The position numbers and the translations under genes were made by a program. Source: a bacterium BMS3Bbin08 (GTDB lineage: Bacteria > Nitrospirota > Thermodesulfovibrionia > UBA6902 > BMS3Bbin08). Taken from it: a DNA stretch of 61,279 bases. Below, one piece after another: positions 32,901 through 43,900 of the stretch; position 1 is the stretch's first letter; every line of letters starts with the position of its first letter. The notes below the pieces were generated by a model, which saw nothing but the letters and a program-made list of their open reading frames with translations, ran no database searches and was not told where the DNA came from. The stretch covers positions 1 through 61,279 of the forward strand of contig BDTR01000042.1 of assembly GCA_002897775.1 (NCBI GenBank), written 5' to 3'.

Positions 32901-34001
32901 TCAATAATTAATTGAAAAAATTTTGCCTTCAGCCTGTATTATGACGCCGTTAAGTTCCAGGTTTAACAGTATTGACAATGCCTTTCCGGTTGACATATTA
33001 GTTTCCCTGACGATCAGGTCTATATGTTTGGGTTCATCGTTCAGACATCCGCACACTAATTTCTCTTCATCGGTCATCGGAGGCAGGGTCTTCCCGGATA
33101 ACAGCTTATCTTCCCTGAGCACCCCTTTTAACTGCGGCCTGAGCTCGTCAATGATCTCCGAGGCACTTTCAACAAGTCTTGCTCCGTTCTTAATGAGATC
33201 ATTTGTGCCTTTTGAGTTACGCGAAGTGATGTTCCCGGGCACAGCAAAAATCTCTTTGCCCTGTTCAAGGGCATAGCCTACTGTAATAAGAGAGCCGCTG
33301 TCAACCGTTGCCTCAACAACGACCACGCCGAATGCCAGGGCGCTTATGATCCTGTTCCTTCGGGGAAAATTCTCCCTGTTAGGAGGCGTACCCAGAGGAA
33401 ATTCGCTTATCACCGCTCCTGAAGAAGCAATAGAATCCATTAATGTCCTGTTCTCCGGGGGATAAGGCACATTCATGCCTGAACCGAGCACAGCGATCGT
33501 CCTGCCGGAGGCCTTTAACGCGCCCCTGTGGGAAGCCGTGTCAATTCCCCTTGCCATCCCGCTTATTACAGTTAAGCCGGCTGAAGCAAGGTCATGGCCC
33601 ATTTGCTCCGCGACCCGGAAACCATAGCTGGTTGAACGCCTTGAACCCACAATTGAAACGGCATATTTGTCATCATCCTTTATCTCCCCTTTGACATAAA
33701 GAACAACAGGCGCGTCAGCAAGGCGCTTTAAGCCTGCCGGATATGCCCGGTCATGAAGAGTGATCAGCTGGATATCGTTCTCGTCCGCGTGATCTATCTC
33801 TTTCTTAATTACATCCCAATCCTTAAAACCTCTGATGCTCTCTGCCCTGTTCTCTCCGATATTGGCGGCCTTCCTGAGCTCTTCTGCCGGGGTCCGGAAT
33901 ATATTTTCAGGGCTCCCGAAGGCAGCCAGAAGCCTTCTGGCATGCACAGGTCCTATATCAGGGGAACGACTCAGTGCAAGCCAATAGCTGAAGTCGGACA
34001 T
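32901..34001 (-). CDS. dprA: DNA-processing protein DprA
   Basis: DprA loads RecA on incoming single-stranded DNA during natural transformation. The Rossmann-like core is visible (VSIVGSRRSTSYG, GLTVISGMARGIDTASHRGAL, IAVLGSGMNVPYPPEN, VEATVDSGSLITVGYALEQG) at about 105-275, after an N-terminal SAM/HhH-like region (DIGPVHARRLLAAFGS). A C-terminal winged-helix-like domain (about 300-366) follows. The ATG at 34001 is preferred over a TTG four codons upstream. Neither has a strong Shine-Dalgarno. It is upstream of topA on the same strand. Confidence 0.95.
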   Translation of the reverse strand: MSDFSYWLALSRSPDIGPVHARRLLAAFGSPENIFRTPAEELRKAANIGENRAESIRGFKDWDVIKKEIDHADENDIQLITLHDRAYPAGLKRLADAPVVLYVKGEIKDDDKYAVSIVGSRRSTSYGFRVAEQMGHDLASAGLTVISGMARGIDTASHRGALKASGRTIAVLGSGMNVPYPPENRTLMDSIASSGAVISEFPLGTPPNRENFPRRNRIISALAFGVVVVEATVDSGSLITVGYALEQGKEIFAVPGNITSRNSKGTNDLIKNGARLVESASEIIDELRPQLKGVLREDKLLSGKTLPPMTDEEKLVCGCLNDEPKHIDLIVRETNMSTGKALSILLNLELNGVIIQAEGKIFSINY

Positions 34002-34013
34002 AACAACGATCAA

Positions 34014-34107
34014 GAAATTTAGAAATTAAGAAGTTGAGAGGTTGAGAACTCTCATCCTCTGATTTTCCTGTCTTCTTATCCTCCTATCTTCTTATCTTCA
34101 CATCCTC
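34014..34107. repeat. GAAGTTGAGAGG / CTTCTTATCTTC simple repeat
   Basis: Purine-rich AAGAAGTTGAGAGGTTGAG followed by a long CTTCTTATCCTCCTATC-style pyrimidine tract, between argG and dprA. Same class as 3785-3880. Confidence 0.55.
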
Positions 34108-35301
34108 TTATCTTCTCATCTTCCACAGTTTCAGTCTCAACGCGTTAAGTTTTATAAAACCTTTCGCGTCCTTCTGGTCATATATCGTCTCAGCCTCAAA
34201 AGTGGCCAGAGCAGGTTCATAAAGGGACCGTGGAGACTTTCTGCCTGCCACGATGCAGTTCCCCTTGTAAAGCTTAAGCCTTACAGTCCCTGTTACACCC
34301 TTCTGGGAAGCGTCCACAAGTTCCTGCAGGACCAGCCTTTCAGGAGAAAACCAGTACCCGTAATATACCAGTTCAGAATATCCGGGGATCAGGGAATCCC
34401 TGAGATGCATTACCTCTCTGTCAAGTGTGATCGACTCAACAGCCCTGTGCGCGATGTGAAGGATCGTGCCTCCCGGCGTTTCATAGACCCCCCTGGACTT
34501 CATGCCGACGTATCTGTTCTCAACAATATCCATTCTTCCGACGCCGTTTTTCCCGCCGATGGAGTTCAGTCTTTTCAGCAGCACGGCAGGGGACAGCCTT
34601 TTTCCATTAAGAGAAACCGGATCCCCGTTCTTATATCCTATGTTTATGTAAGTGGCCCTGTCAGGGGCTTTTTCGGGCGGCACCGTCATGGTATACATGT
34701 CCTTTGGCGGTTCTGCCCACGGGTCCTCCAGAACTCCTCCCTCGTAGCTTATATGAAAAAGGTTCCTGTCAAGGCTGTACGGTTTCCCCCTGGTCACAGC
34801 CACCGGTATCCCGTGTTTCTTCGCATACTTAAGAAGAGACGTCCTTGAGTCAAATGACCACTCCCTCCACGGCGCAACGATCTTTATGGACGGCTTCAGG
34901 GCATAATAGGCAAGCTCGAACCTCACCTGGTCATTGCCCTTGCCTGTTGCTCCGTGAGCAACCGAGTCGGCCTTTTCCTTTTTCGCTATTTCTATCTGTT
35001 TCTTTGCTATAAGCGGTCTTGCTATTGAAGTGCCCATCAGATACGCGCCTTCATAGATCGCGTTCGCGCGCAGCATGGGAAACACATAGTCCTTTACAAA
35101 CTCTTCCCGCAGATCAAGAACATATACCTTTGACGCGCCGGACCTCAATGCCTTGGCCTTAAGGGACTTAAGGTCCTCTTCCTGACCGAGATCCGCGCAA
35201 TAGGCAATAACATCACAGCCGTATGTGTCTTTCAGCCATTTTATGGCCACAGATGTATCAAGTCCGCCGGAGTATGCAAGTACAGTCTTTTTAATTCTCA
35301 C
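34108..35301 (-). CDS. argG: Argininosuccinate synthase
   Basis: ArgG condenses citrulline and aspartate with ATP in arginine biosynthesis. The P-loop-like [15 protein letters not shown] lies near residue 9, with further signatures [28 protein letters not shown] and [18 protein letters not shown]. The initiation codon is GTG (35301), eight bases after AAGGAGGG, which is the only sensible start. The length of 397 aa is normal. No argH neighbour is visible. dprA lies upstream across a repeat tract. Confidence 0.97.
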   Translation of the reverse strand: MRIKKTVLAYSGGLDTSVAIKWLKDTYGCDVIAYCADLGQEEDLKSLKAKALRSGASKVYVLDLREEFVKDYVFPMLRANAIYEGAYLMGTSIARPLIAKKQIEIAKKEKADSVAHGATGKGNDQVRFELAYYALKPSIKIVAPWREWSFDSRTSLLKYAKKHGIPVAVTRGKPYSLDRNLFHISYEGGVLEDPWAEPPKDMYTMTVPPEKAPDRATYINIGYKNGDPVSLNGKRLSPAVLLKRLNSIGGKNGVGRMDIVENRYVGMKSRGVYETPGGTILHIAHRAVESITLDREVMHLRDSLIPGYSELVYYGYWFSPERLVLQELVDASQKGVTGTVRLKLYKGNCIVAGRKSPRSLYEPALATFEAETIYDQKDAKGFIKLNALRLKLWKMRR

Positions 35302-35359
35302 GAGTTCCCTCCTTTATAATGAAATAAACATATCATAACTTTTAAAAAATGTAAATTTT

Positions 35360-35399
35360 ACCCCGTTAGAAGACCGGTGAAAAAGTCATCACCGGTCTT
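35360..35399. repeat. CCCCGTTAGAA half-element joined to an AAGACCGGTGA hairpin
   Basis: ACCCCGTTAGAAGACC matches the left arm of the palindrome at 12674-12708. Here the partner is a different hairpin, AAGACCGGTGA/TCACCGGTCTT (35370-35399), so the original right arm is lost or replaced. Confidence 0.7.
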
Positions 35400-35480
35400 G
35401 ATTACACAGATTTTGGGAATGATTACACAGATATATTACGAGATTTAATCGGTGTAATCTTGTTTTTATCTGTGAAATCA
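35400..35480. repeat. GATTACACAGAT element with two direct and two inverted copies
   Basis: GATTACACAGAT occurs at 35400-35411 and 35421-35432, and degenerate inverted copies ATCGGTGTAATC and ATCTGTGAAATCA at 35448-35459 and 35468-35480. The architecture is that of 50421-50512 and of the repeats around the GxxExxY gene. Confidence 0.75.
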
Positions 35481-35600
35481 GAGATTGTTGGGTTTTTCAA
35501 CAAGCTCTCCTGCCTTGACATAGTATCAAAACTGCCTTATGTTTAATCTTAGTTCCGCAACCCGGACTTAAAACCTTTACATATTAAGGGAGGGTTATCA

Positions 35601-35762
35601 ATGGATAAATGGAAATGCAGTGTTTGCGGTTACGTATATGACCCTGAGGCAGGAGACCCGGATGGAGATATCCCGCCGAACACGCCATTTGAGAAACTGC
35701 CTGACAGCTGGGTCTGTCCTATCTGCGGGGCCGCGAAAGACCAGTTTGAAAAAGTCGAGTAA
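35601..35762 (+). CDS. Rubredoxin
   Basis: A 53-aa rubredoxin: [16 protein letters not shown] and [12 protein letters not shown] provide the four Cys ligands of the mononuclear iron site, with the conserved WVCP and the hydrophobic core residues at usual spacing. AAGGGAGGG lies upstream of the ATG. It is a small electron carrier, a likely donor to rubrerythrin or other oxygen/peroxide-reducing systems in this cell. It stands alone. Confidence 0.97.
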   Translation: MDKWKCSVCGYVYDPEAGDPDGDIPPNTPFEKLPDSWVCPICGAAKDQFEKVE

Positions 35763-35829
35763 GGCCCCTGGCGGCTGACCGCTCTTCAGGACCGAAGATC
35801 AGGTGTTTAGAGTCCGGCATACGCCGCAT

Positions 35830-36009
35830 TTATTCTATATTGAATACCGCTGTTTCCTTGACACCCGGAATGTACTCTCCAACAGGGACCAGCTTTTTGC
35901 CCTCGCTCACACAGCCTATTATTATGGTCCATAGCTGGTTAAGTTCGGTCTTTTCCCTGTCACTCTCCGGCGTCATCTTAAGAAGTGTTCCTTCGAGCTC
36001 GATCCTCAT
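35830..36009 (-). CDS. Conserved-looking small protein, 59 aa
   Basis: From an ATG at 36009 with AAGGAGG well placed upstream, the frame encodes 59 residues starting MRIELEGTLLKMTPESD and ending in an acidic tail (AVFNIE). The sequence alternates hydrophobic and polar residues (TLLKM, LWTIIIGCV, KKLVPVGEYIPG) as in a small beta-rich protein. No family recognised. The good ribosome-binding site and codon pattern support expression. It faces the rubredoxin gene from the opposite strand. Confidence 0.6.
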   Translation of the reverse strand: MRIELEGTLLKMTPESDREKTELNQLWTIIIGCVSEGKKLVPVGEYIPGVKETAVFNIE

Positions 36010-36111
36010 GCAGCCTCCTTTTATCAGGGGGATATATACTTAACCCCAAATATATGAAAAAAATACGGCCATGTCAAACAGCATTTATCATTTTTATAAA
36101 GAAATAACCTC

Positions 36112-36139
36112 TTGACATTTCGCCTCTGTGCCTTAATAT
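36112..36139 (+). promoter_or_regulatory. Sigma-70-like promoter of the YVTN propeller gene
   Basis: TTGACA (36112-36117) and TAATAT (36134-36139) with a 16-base spacer, about 48 bases before the start codon at 36187. Confidence 0.65.
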
Positions 36140-36186
36140 ATATTGTCAGGTTTTTGAAATCATAAACCGCTCAAAGGAGAAAAAAA

Positions 36187-37259
36187 ATGAGAAAAATATT
36201 TATCTTGTTTTCAGGATTAATATTCATCTTATGTTCAAGTATCTCTGTATTTGCCCTTCATGAAACAAAAGAGACCGAATATACGCCGGGCAGCGCAAAG
36301 ATCAAACCCGCGGAAGCTGCCAAAAAATCCGGCGAACGTATATATGTAACAAATGCCGGCAATAACACCATATCGGTCATAGACGCCGCTAAAAAAGAGG
36401 TAATATCAACTTTCAGGGTCGGAGTGTGGCCGGCAGAGATCGAAATAGACCCCGCGTCCAACAGGGCGTATGTTGTTAATTCCAGCGAGGCTGACAGCAG
36501 CATATCGGTCATTGACCTTGCGAGCAGTTCGATAATAAGCACCATAAAGGTCGGAGTCGGGCCAATGGCCATAGCGCTGGATACCGCGCATCAAAAAAAG
36601 CATATGTCGCAAACAGCGAGCATCTGGTTGACGGCAAGAACTTAAGTAAGACCATTTCAGTAATAGACCTTTCGAGCAACAAAGTAACAAAAGAGATAGA
36701 GGTCGGTACGGGCCCGTTCGACGTGGTCGTTGTCGGCAATAAAATCTATACAAGTAACGCCGCTGATAAAACCATATCCGTCCTGGACGCCGAAAGCTAT
36801 AAAATAACAGGCACGATCAAGGTCCCTGAGACACCGCTTGGCCTCGGCGTTGACGCCGGTAATAACAGGGTCTATGTCGCCATTCACGGTTCAAGCGAGA
36901 TCGTTGTCATTGACACTACGGAAGATAAAATAACGGGGTCGATAAAACTGGGCGCATCCCCCTGGTACATGGCCGTCGACAGATCAAATAACAGGATCTA
37001 CGTAACCCAGCGAGAAGGCAATATGGTCTCTGTTGTCGACACAAAGGAAAACAAGGTCATAGCTACAATAGAAGGCATTAACCAGCCGATCGGCATTGCG
37101 CTGAATTCCTCAGGAAGCCGGGCGTATGTCGCGAGCCACGGAGATATCGCTGTAGTGATCATCGATACCAGGAGCAATAAGGTGGCAGATACAATAAAAC
37201 TGACCCTTACTCCTGACAGCCCTTATTCAGGCTCACCATGGGGGATAGCGGTAAAATAA
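36187..37259 (+). pseudogene. YVTN-type beta-propeller protein, interrupted by a frameshift at an A7 run
   Basis: A signal peptide (residues 1-23) is followed by YVTN propeller repeats: RIYVTNAGNNTISVIDA, RAYVVNSSEADSSISVIDL, KIYTSNAADKTISVLDA, RVYVAIHGSSEIVVIDT, RIYVTQREGNMVSVVDT. The frame is open to 36593-36599 (seven A), then only the -1 frame continues the repeats through to 37259. The first frame stops at 36643-36645. The slip site CAA-AAA-AAG contains A-AAA-AAG in the register used by classical -1 frameshifting. It is a one-base mutation, a sequencing error, or programmed frameshifting. AAAGGAG precedes the ATG. Confidence 0.7.
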
Positions 37260-37265
37260 AGTCCA

Positions 37266-37376
37266 GACTCCGTTATTGGTTATTGGTTATTCGTTAATGG
37301 TTATTTCAAACCTCTTTGCCCGATGACGTGCCATGGGTATACAGACAGATAACGATTAACGTATAACACTTAACGA
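37266..37376. repeat. GTTATTGGTTATTCGTTAATGG / AACGATTAACG simple repeat
   Basis: Repeated GTTATT and AACGATTA units between the convergent propeller and RNase Z-like genes. Same class as 1608-1690, 48912-48984 and 50000-50076. Confidence 0.5.
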
Positions 37377-38342
37377 TTATTTGCTGAATTCGTCTTCCGC
37401 CTCTTTTACAGGCGCTTCAGGAGAATCCGCATATCTCGGGGAAAAATGAAAGACCGTCATCTTTGCGGCGCCTGCCTCTCCGGCTATGCTCCCCGCCTGT
37501 CTGGCGGTCAGGTGAAAGCGTTCTTCTGCCTTGTCCTTATCCCTGTGAAGAAAATACGCCTCTATATAAATGGCGTCCGAGCCTTTCGCGAGATTCACTA
37601 TCTTCTTTCTATTGCTTTCACTGCCCAGGACGTCAACAATATAGGAGATCTTCTGCCCTTTTGTTATGTTCGCTATCTCCCTGAGTTCAGAAAAAGTAAC
37701 CGACCTGCCTTCGATCGCAAAAACGCTGTCAGCCATGTTCTTTCTTAGAGCATTTTTGAATTCTCCGAGCCATGGACCAACAGGAAGGTTCAGTCCGTTC
37801 AGCTTTGCCTTGTCAATATTTATGTGGTAATCCTCTTCAAGGCGGAAACCAAGGCATGGGACCTGGTGGTCCAGCACAACAGCCTTGACCCTGAAAAATG
37901 AATCCTTCACAAGAACGCCGTCAAACGGGACGGTTCCCTTATCCTCTCTTTTAAATGAATTGCCCGCCTTAAAAACAGCCTTTGAAACCGACTTACCCTT
38001 TACTTCAGAGACCTCTATAACAAGAGGGTAATCTCCAACAAGGTTCCACGTATAGCTTCCGAGTTTACCTTCCACGTTCCTTATAAACCCATCGGGTCCA
38101 TAAAGGCTCAGAGGAGTCTCCTTTTTCAGATGAAGCCTGAGGATGCTGTCCAGACCGATAAAGTGGTCTACATGGGCATGCGAAACAAAAATATCACTGA
38201 TCTTGAGGATATCCCTCACTGAAAGACCGGTGGTAAAACCGCAGTCAAACAGAAGCGCCCTGCCCTGCCGCACGAACCTTACATACAGGCCGGGGTCCTC
38301 AAACGGACCGTTCACAAGCCTGGCGTTGAAAGATGGTTTCAT
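37377..38342 (-). CDS. RNase Z-like MBL-fold hydrolase
   Basis: The metal-binding motif SHAHVDH is at residues 54-60, and the C-terminal FHFSPRYADSP is typical of the RNase Z branch. Other matches are GFRLEEDYHINIDKAKL and SYIVDVLGSESNRKK. At 321 aa it fits tRNase Z, which trims tRNA 3' ends. A His expected in the HxxE/H loop (YIEAYFLHRDKDKA) is present. Because RNase Z-like enzymes without proven activity are common, I leave the gene symbol empty. It is on the minus strand, divergent from galT. Confidence 0.85.
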   Translation of the reverse strand: MKPSFNARLVNGPFEDPGLYVRFVRQGRALLFDCGFTTGLSVRDILKISDIFVSHAHVDHFIGLDSILRLHLKKETPLSLYGPDGFIRNVEGKLGSYTWNLVGDYPLVIEVSEVKGKSVSKAVFKAGNSFKREDKGTVPFDGVLVKDSFFRVKAVVLDHQVPCLGFRLEEDYHINIDKAKLNGLNLPVGPWLGEFKNALRKNMADSVFAIEGRSVTFSELREIANITKGQKISYIVDVLGSESNRKKIVNLAKGSDAIYIEAYFLHRDKDKAEERFHLTARQAGSIAGEAGAAKMTVFHFSPRYADSPEAPVKEAEDEFSK

Positions 38343-38427
38343 AGGGAATTATAGCTCAAATAATGATATAATATTAAGCAATTACGCCGCATTGAAAAAA
38401 AACTCATGAGTTCTTTGAAGGATTTTA

Positions 38428-39420
38428 ATGCCTGAATTAAGGAGAGACCCCATTGTAGGCAGGTGGGTCATCATTGCAACTGAGAGAGGTAAAAGACCCT
38501 CTGATTTCAAAATGCGCGTGCCGGCTAAAAAGGCGGGGTTTTGCGCTTTCTGCAATGGAAATGAATATACAACGCCACCTGAGATAATCGCCAACAGGCC
38601 TGAAGGAAGTGAACCTAACACACCGGGCTGGACGCTCAGGGTCGTTCCGAACAAGTTCCCTGCCCTGCGTATCGAGAGACAGCTGAACACGACCGGAGAC
38701 GAACTTTTCAGTAAAATGGACGGTATCGGCGCCCATGAAGTAATAATAGAAAATCCGGACCATTACCTTACTCTTTCAACCATGCCGCTGAGATCTGTTG
38801 AAGATACCCTCCTGGCGTTTCACCAGCGAATATCAGACCTTAAAAAGGACAGTCGGCTTAAGTATGCGCTGGTCTTTAAGAACGAGGGTGAAGCAGCCGG
38901 TGCTTCGCTGGAGCACAGCCATTCCCAGCTTATAGCCCTCCCTATAGTGCCCAAGCAGGTGCAGGAGGAACTCAACAACTCCAGGCATTATCATGAAGCA
39001 AACAAAAGCTGTATTTTCTGCGATATTATCCGGCATGAGATAAACGACAGGACAAGGGTTATCTCTGAGAACGAAAGTTATATCTCCCTTGCTCCGTTCG
39101 CCCCTACATCCCCTTTTGAGACCTGGATCCTGCCAAAAGACCATGAATCCAGTTTTGTACCTGACGGGAAACTTCCCCTGCTGGCCCAACTCCTGCAAAA
39201 AACGCTGAAACAGATAGACAAAGTGCTTGACCTTCCACCTTATAACATGATACTTCACATATCCCCTTTTGAAGATGAATCAAACGAGTATTATCACTGG
39301 CACATGGAAATAAAACCGACACTTACAAAAAAAGCCGGTTTTGAGTGGGGATCGGGATTTTATATAAATCCGACCCCTCCGGAAGAAGCGGCGAAGTTCA
39401 TGCGGGAGAGCGGCATATAA
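38428..39420 (+). CDS. galT: Galactose-1-phosphate uridylyltransferase family protein
   Basis: The nucleotidyltransferase active-site triad is at EHSHSQ (His near 163), and the N-terminal RRDPIVGRWVIIATERGKRP is the family signature. CIFCDII (near 193) and CAFC (near 33) provide possible zinc ligands. The C-terminus contains a second HIT-like lobe with WHMEIKPTLTK. GAAGGA precedes the ATG. It is followed closely by glgA, so the pair may direct sugar 1-phosphates to UDP/ADP-sugars and storage glycan. Confidence 0.92.
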   Translation: MPELRRDPIVGRWVIIATERGKRPSDFKMRVPAKKAGFCAFCNGNEYTTPPEIIANRPEGSEPNTPGWTLRVVPNKFPALRIERQLNTTGDELFSKMDGIGAHEVIIENPDHYLTLSTMPLRSVEDTLLAFHQRISDLKKDSRLKYALVFKNEGEAAGASLEHSHSQLIALPIVPKQVQEELNNSRHYHEANKSCIFCDIIRHEINDRTRVISENESYISLAPFAPTSPFETWILPKDHESSFVPDGKLPLLAQLLQKTLKQIDKVLDLPPYNMILHISPFEDESNEYYHWHMEIKPTLTKKAGFEWGSGFYINPTPPEEAAKFMRESGI

Positions 39421-39480
39421 ACATACCTGGACCCGCGCGGCAACATTAAAGATCCTGCGTCAATGCAAAAGCGGCATAAC

Positions 39481-40947
39481 ATGAATATACTCATCACCTC
39501 CTCTGAAGCTGTCCCGTTCGCCAAAACAGGCGGGCTTGCGGATGTCATTGGTACGCTTGTAAATGAGCTAAAGGCGATCGGCATTGGTTCCACGCTGATC
39601 CTCCCGCTTTACAGGCATATCAAACAAAGCGCGAATTACCTGGATATAAAACCCCTTGACAAGGTGATCTCGGTCCCTCTTGGCGGCAGAACTGTGAAAG
39701 GAAGATTGTGGAGCGGTAAAACCCTGGGCGGCGCTGACGTTTATTTTATTGAGAACGATAATTTTTACGACAGGCAGGAGCTGTACGGTACATCCGAAGG
39801 TGACTATCCTGATAATGCCTCCCGTTTTATCTTTTACAGCAGAGGGGTTCTTGAGACAATTTTACAGCTGGGGCTTAAAGTGGATGTTATCCATTGCAAT
39901 GACTGGCAGTCAGGCCTTATACCCGTATATCTTAAGACCATTTATCAAAAAAAGCTTGCAGCCACAGCAACGGTATTGACCGTGCACAACCTCGGTTATC
40001 AGGGTATTTTCGAACAGTCTGAATTCCCGCTTACCGGGCTGTCCAACCCTGACGGCCTGAAGTTCTACGGCAAGATAAATATGCTTAAGGCGGGTATCCT
40101 GTTCGCGGACGCCATAAGTACTGTGAGCGGTAATTACGCCAGGGAGATCCTGACCAGGGAACAGGGCTCCGGTCTTGACAGTGTCTTAAGGCTCAGGAGC
40201 GACGACCTGTATGGTATCATCAATGGAATAGATTATACAGACTGGAACCCCGCTGATGACGCGTATATTCAGGCGAATTATACTGTTGAGGACCTGTCAG
40301 GAAAGACAAAGTGCAAAGAGGCCCTGCAGAGATTGATCGGCTTACCCAAAAGCGGTTCAATGCTTATAGGGATGGTCACCAGGCTCTCATCGCAAAAGGG
40401 CCTTGAGCTGGTGGGAAAAGCCATGAAAGAGATTGTCAGATCAGATATCCAGGTGGTCATACTCGGCAAGGGCGATGAGTCCCTTCAACAAGGGTTTTTA
40501 AAACTTCACAAAAGGTACCGGGATCACCTGTCTATTACAACAAGGTTTGATAATGAACTGGCCCACAAGATATACGCGGGCTCTGACATATTCCTTATGC
40601 CTTCAAGATACGAGCCCTGCGGTCTTGGGCAGCTCATTGCCCTGCGTTACGGCTCAGTCCCTGTCGTAAGAAAAACAGGGGGGTTAACAGACACGATCCG
40701 GGAATACGATCCGGCGAACGGCACAGGCACAGGGTTCCTGTTCAATAAATATTCTTCGGGTGAACTGGTAAAAAAAGTAAAATTCGCGCATAAGATCTTC
40801 CATGATACGGCATTGTGGCGGAAGATCCGGAAAAACGCCATGTCACAGAATTTTTCATGGCGAAAGTCGGCTGAGGCCTATATATCCCTCTATCAAAAGA
40901 CCCTGAAGAAAAAGGAACAAAAGGATGCAGGAACTTACCGGAAATAA
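39481..40947 (+). CDS. glgA: Glycogen synthase (GT5)
   Basis: ADP-glucose-dependent glucan synthase of 488 aa. The N-terminus MNILITSSEAVPFAKTGGLADV carries the KTGGL substrate-binding motif. Other signatures are HCNDWQSGLIPVY, TVHNLGYQG, and the C-terminal GT-B half with GLELVGKAM and SRYEPCGLGQLIALRYG. The start at 39481 matches the family and is chosen over an ATG six codons earlier. No clear ribosome-binding site is present for either. It follows galT and overlaps the next kinase gene by 23 bases. Confidence 0.95.
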   Translation: MNILITSSEAVPFAKTGGLADVIGTLVNELKAIGIGSTLILPLYRHIKQSANYLDIKPLDKVISVPLGGRTVKGRLWSGKTLGGADVYFIENDNFYDRQELYGTSEGDYPDNASRFIFYSRGVLETILQLGLKVDVIHCNDWQSGLIPVYLKTIYQKKLAATATVLTVHNLGYQGIFEQSEFPLTGLSNPDGLKFYGKINMLKAGILFADAISTVSGNYAREILTREQGSGLDSVLRLRSDDLYGIINGIDYTDWNPADDAYIQANYTVEDLSGKTKCKEALQRLIGLPKSGSMLIGMVTRLSSQKGLELVGKAMKEIVRSDIQVVILGKGDESLQQGFLKLHKRYRDHLSITTRFDNELAHKIYAGSDIFLMPSRYEPCGLGQLIALRYGSVPVVRKTGGLTDTIREYDPANGTGTGFLFNKYSSGELVKKVKFAHKIFHDTALWRKIRKNAMSQNFSWRKSAEAYISLYQKTLKKKEQKDAGTYRK

Positions 40948-43900
40948 AAGCCTTGAAGAAAAACTCCTTGAGACCGAAATATTGATCAAGGTCGCCCAGG
41001 TTGCCAATTCAAGCCTTGATCTCAGGGAAATCCTTGACACGATCACAAAGATCATCGCGGAGAGCCTTAAAAAGGATGTATGCTCCATTTACCTGCCCAG
41101 GCCCGGGAACAAAATATACATTGAAGCCACAAAAGGCCTTAAGGAAGAGGCGATCGGCAAGGTCTTTTTTGTAACCGGTGAAGGGATCGTTGGATGGGTA
41201 GCCCGTGAACTTAAGTATCTTGCCGTTGAAAACATCAGGGAAGAACCCCGGTTTAAAGATGTCCCGGTCACAGGAGCAAGCGACTTCCTGTCGATGCTGG
41301 CGGTCCCGATCATCAGAGAGAACAAATTAGTAGGGGTCATAACGCTTCAGACCAGAGGTCCCTATATTTACAGTCAGGATGAGATAAATCTTCTCACCAT
41401 AATTTCTTATAACATCAGTTCCGCTATCCGCAACGCCAAGCTTTACAGGAGCGTCAAAACGCAGCTTGACGAGCTCAAGATCATTCATGAGGTCGGCAAA
41501 GCCACAACCTCGATCCTGACCATGGACGAACTGCTTCCCTATATATGTGAAGAGGTCTCAAAGCTCTTTCACTCCAAAGGATGCGTCCTGAGGCTTCTGG
41601 AGGGGGAGAACCTCCAGATCAAGGCCTCTTATGGATTACCGGACAAGATAAAGCACGCCATGAACCTGCATGTCGGCAACGGGATAGCCGGCTGGGTAGC
41701 GCAAACAGGAAAGCCCCTGCTTGTCGACAATGTTGCTGATATGCCTGAAAACCTCAGGGTCCCGGTGATCGAGGCCACATCGGCATTGTGTGTTCCGTTG
41801 CATATAGGCGGACGGGTGATCGGAACACTGGGGCTATATGACAAAAAGGGCAAATGGGGCGTTACAGTTTTCAGCCGGAAAGACCTTGATACCCTCGAAA
41901 CATTTGCCGACGCGTCATCCATTGCTATTGAAAACGCGAGGCTCTACAAAATAGAGGTGGAGAAGGAAAAAAAGATACTGACTCTCTACTGGGAAGTCGC
42001 GCGAACAAAGGACTACCTGGAAAGCCTCATAGACAACTCCGCGGACGCGATAGTAACGTCCGGTACCGGGGGACTGATCACATCGTGGAATAAGGGGGCC
42101 GAAAAGATCTACGGGTTCACGGAAGATGAGGTCCTCGGCAAGTTCCTTCCAATGGTCCCGGCCTTTCTCATCGAAAAAGAGAAACAATCCATAGAAAAGA
42201 TACTTCAGAAAGAGACGGTTCGAAACGTTGAGACAATAAGACAAAAAAGAGACGGACAGTTAATTGAAGTAAGCCTGACCCTGTCGCCGGTCCTCAATTC
42301 AGCCGGAGAGGTTACAGCCATAAGCGGTATATCAAGGGACATATCCGAACAGAAGCGGATCGAGAAAGCGCTGATACGAAAGAACCAGGAGCTGTCAAAG
42401 CTGTTTTTTATAAATTCCGTTGTACGAAGCACCCTTGAGCTTGACAAACTTCTCAGGATGGTTCTGACAGTCGTTACAATGAGTGACGGGCTGGGTTTCA
42501 ACAGGGCTGTTCTTTTTCTCGTCGACGAAACACAAAATACCCTCAAAGGGGTAATAGGCGTCGGACCTGAAAGCCCTGAGGAGGCCGGACACATATGGCT
42601 TTCCCTCGCAGGCAAGAGCCTGAAGTCCTCGATCGATGAGATAGAAAAAGGCCATCTGCAAAAAGACTCTTACCTTGACAGGCTGAGCCGGGAACTGAGC
42701 GTAGATCTTGATGAAGACTGTGTACTGACGCGGTGTATAAAGGAGAAAACACCTTTCAACATCCGTGACGCCGGAGCGGACCCCCTGGCAGCAAATACCC
42801 CGGTTCAAAGACTCGGGACAAAGGCCTTTGGAGTTGCCCCCCTCATCACAAGAGACAGGGCGATCGGCGCCATATTTCTTGACAACCTTTTTACCGGCAG
42901 AGAGATAAAGGACGAAGACCTGGAATTCCTGCTGGGATTCACCAGTCACATGGCGTCGGCAATTGAGAACGCGCGGCTTTTTGAGGAGATATCCCGGGCC
43001 CAGGCAGAACTGACGAATATATTTGAATCAATATCTGATATGGTCTACTTCAGTGACAGGGATTTTACCATAAGAAATATTAACCAGGCCGTGGTAGAAA
43101 AAGTGGGAAAACCCGCGGAAGAGATCTTAGGCAAAAAATGCTATGAGATCTTTCATGGAACGGACAGGCCCCCGGAAACATGCCCCCATGCAAAGGCCAT
43201 GACGGAAAAAAAGGCCTTTGTAGAAGAGCTGGAAGACCATTATCTTGACGGTACGTTCTTTGTTTCCAGTTCTCCGATATTTGATTCCGCGGGTAACTTT
43301 GTCGGAACGGTCAATGTGTCCCGCGACATAACAGAACTTAATGCCCTTAGAGGGCGGGTCGCCGCTTCCGAAAGAATGGCCGCTCTGGGAGAGATGGCCG
43401 CAAGGGTCGCGCATGAGATAAGGAACCCTCTGATCTCGGTCGGAGGCTTCGCCCGGAGACTCGAAAAAAAACTTGACGGAAACCTTCACGAGATGGCAAA
43501 GATCATAGTTGAAGAGGTAAGCCGGCTTGAACAGATATTAAAGGAGATCCTGGGTTTTGTCAGAAAACCGAAAATGGTCAAGAACAAGATAGACCTTGTC
43601 GAACTGATCGATAATACCCTGAATTTTATATCCTCCGCCATAACGGAGAAAGGAAACACCCTGACAAAAGACCTGTTCCCGACCCCGATAATGATAACTG
43701 TTGACAGGGACAGGATAAGGGAGGCCATTTTGAACATAATCAATAATGCCAACAATGCCACGGACAACGGGGAAATAACCGTTAAGACCGTGCAGCAGGG
43801 CAATGAGGCGCTCATAGAAATATCAGACACCGGATACGGCATCAGGCAGGAAGAACTGAAGAACATTTTCACGCCCTTTTTTACGACAGGGCCGCATGGA

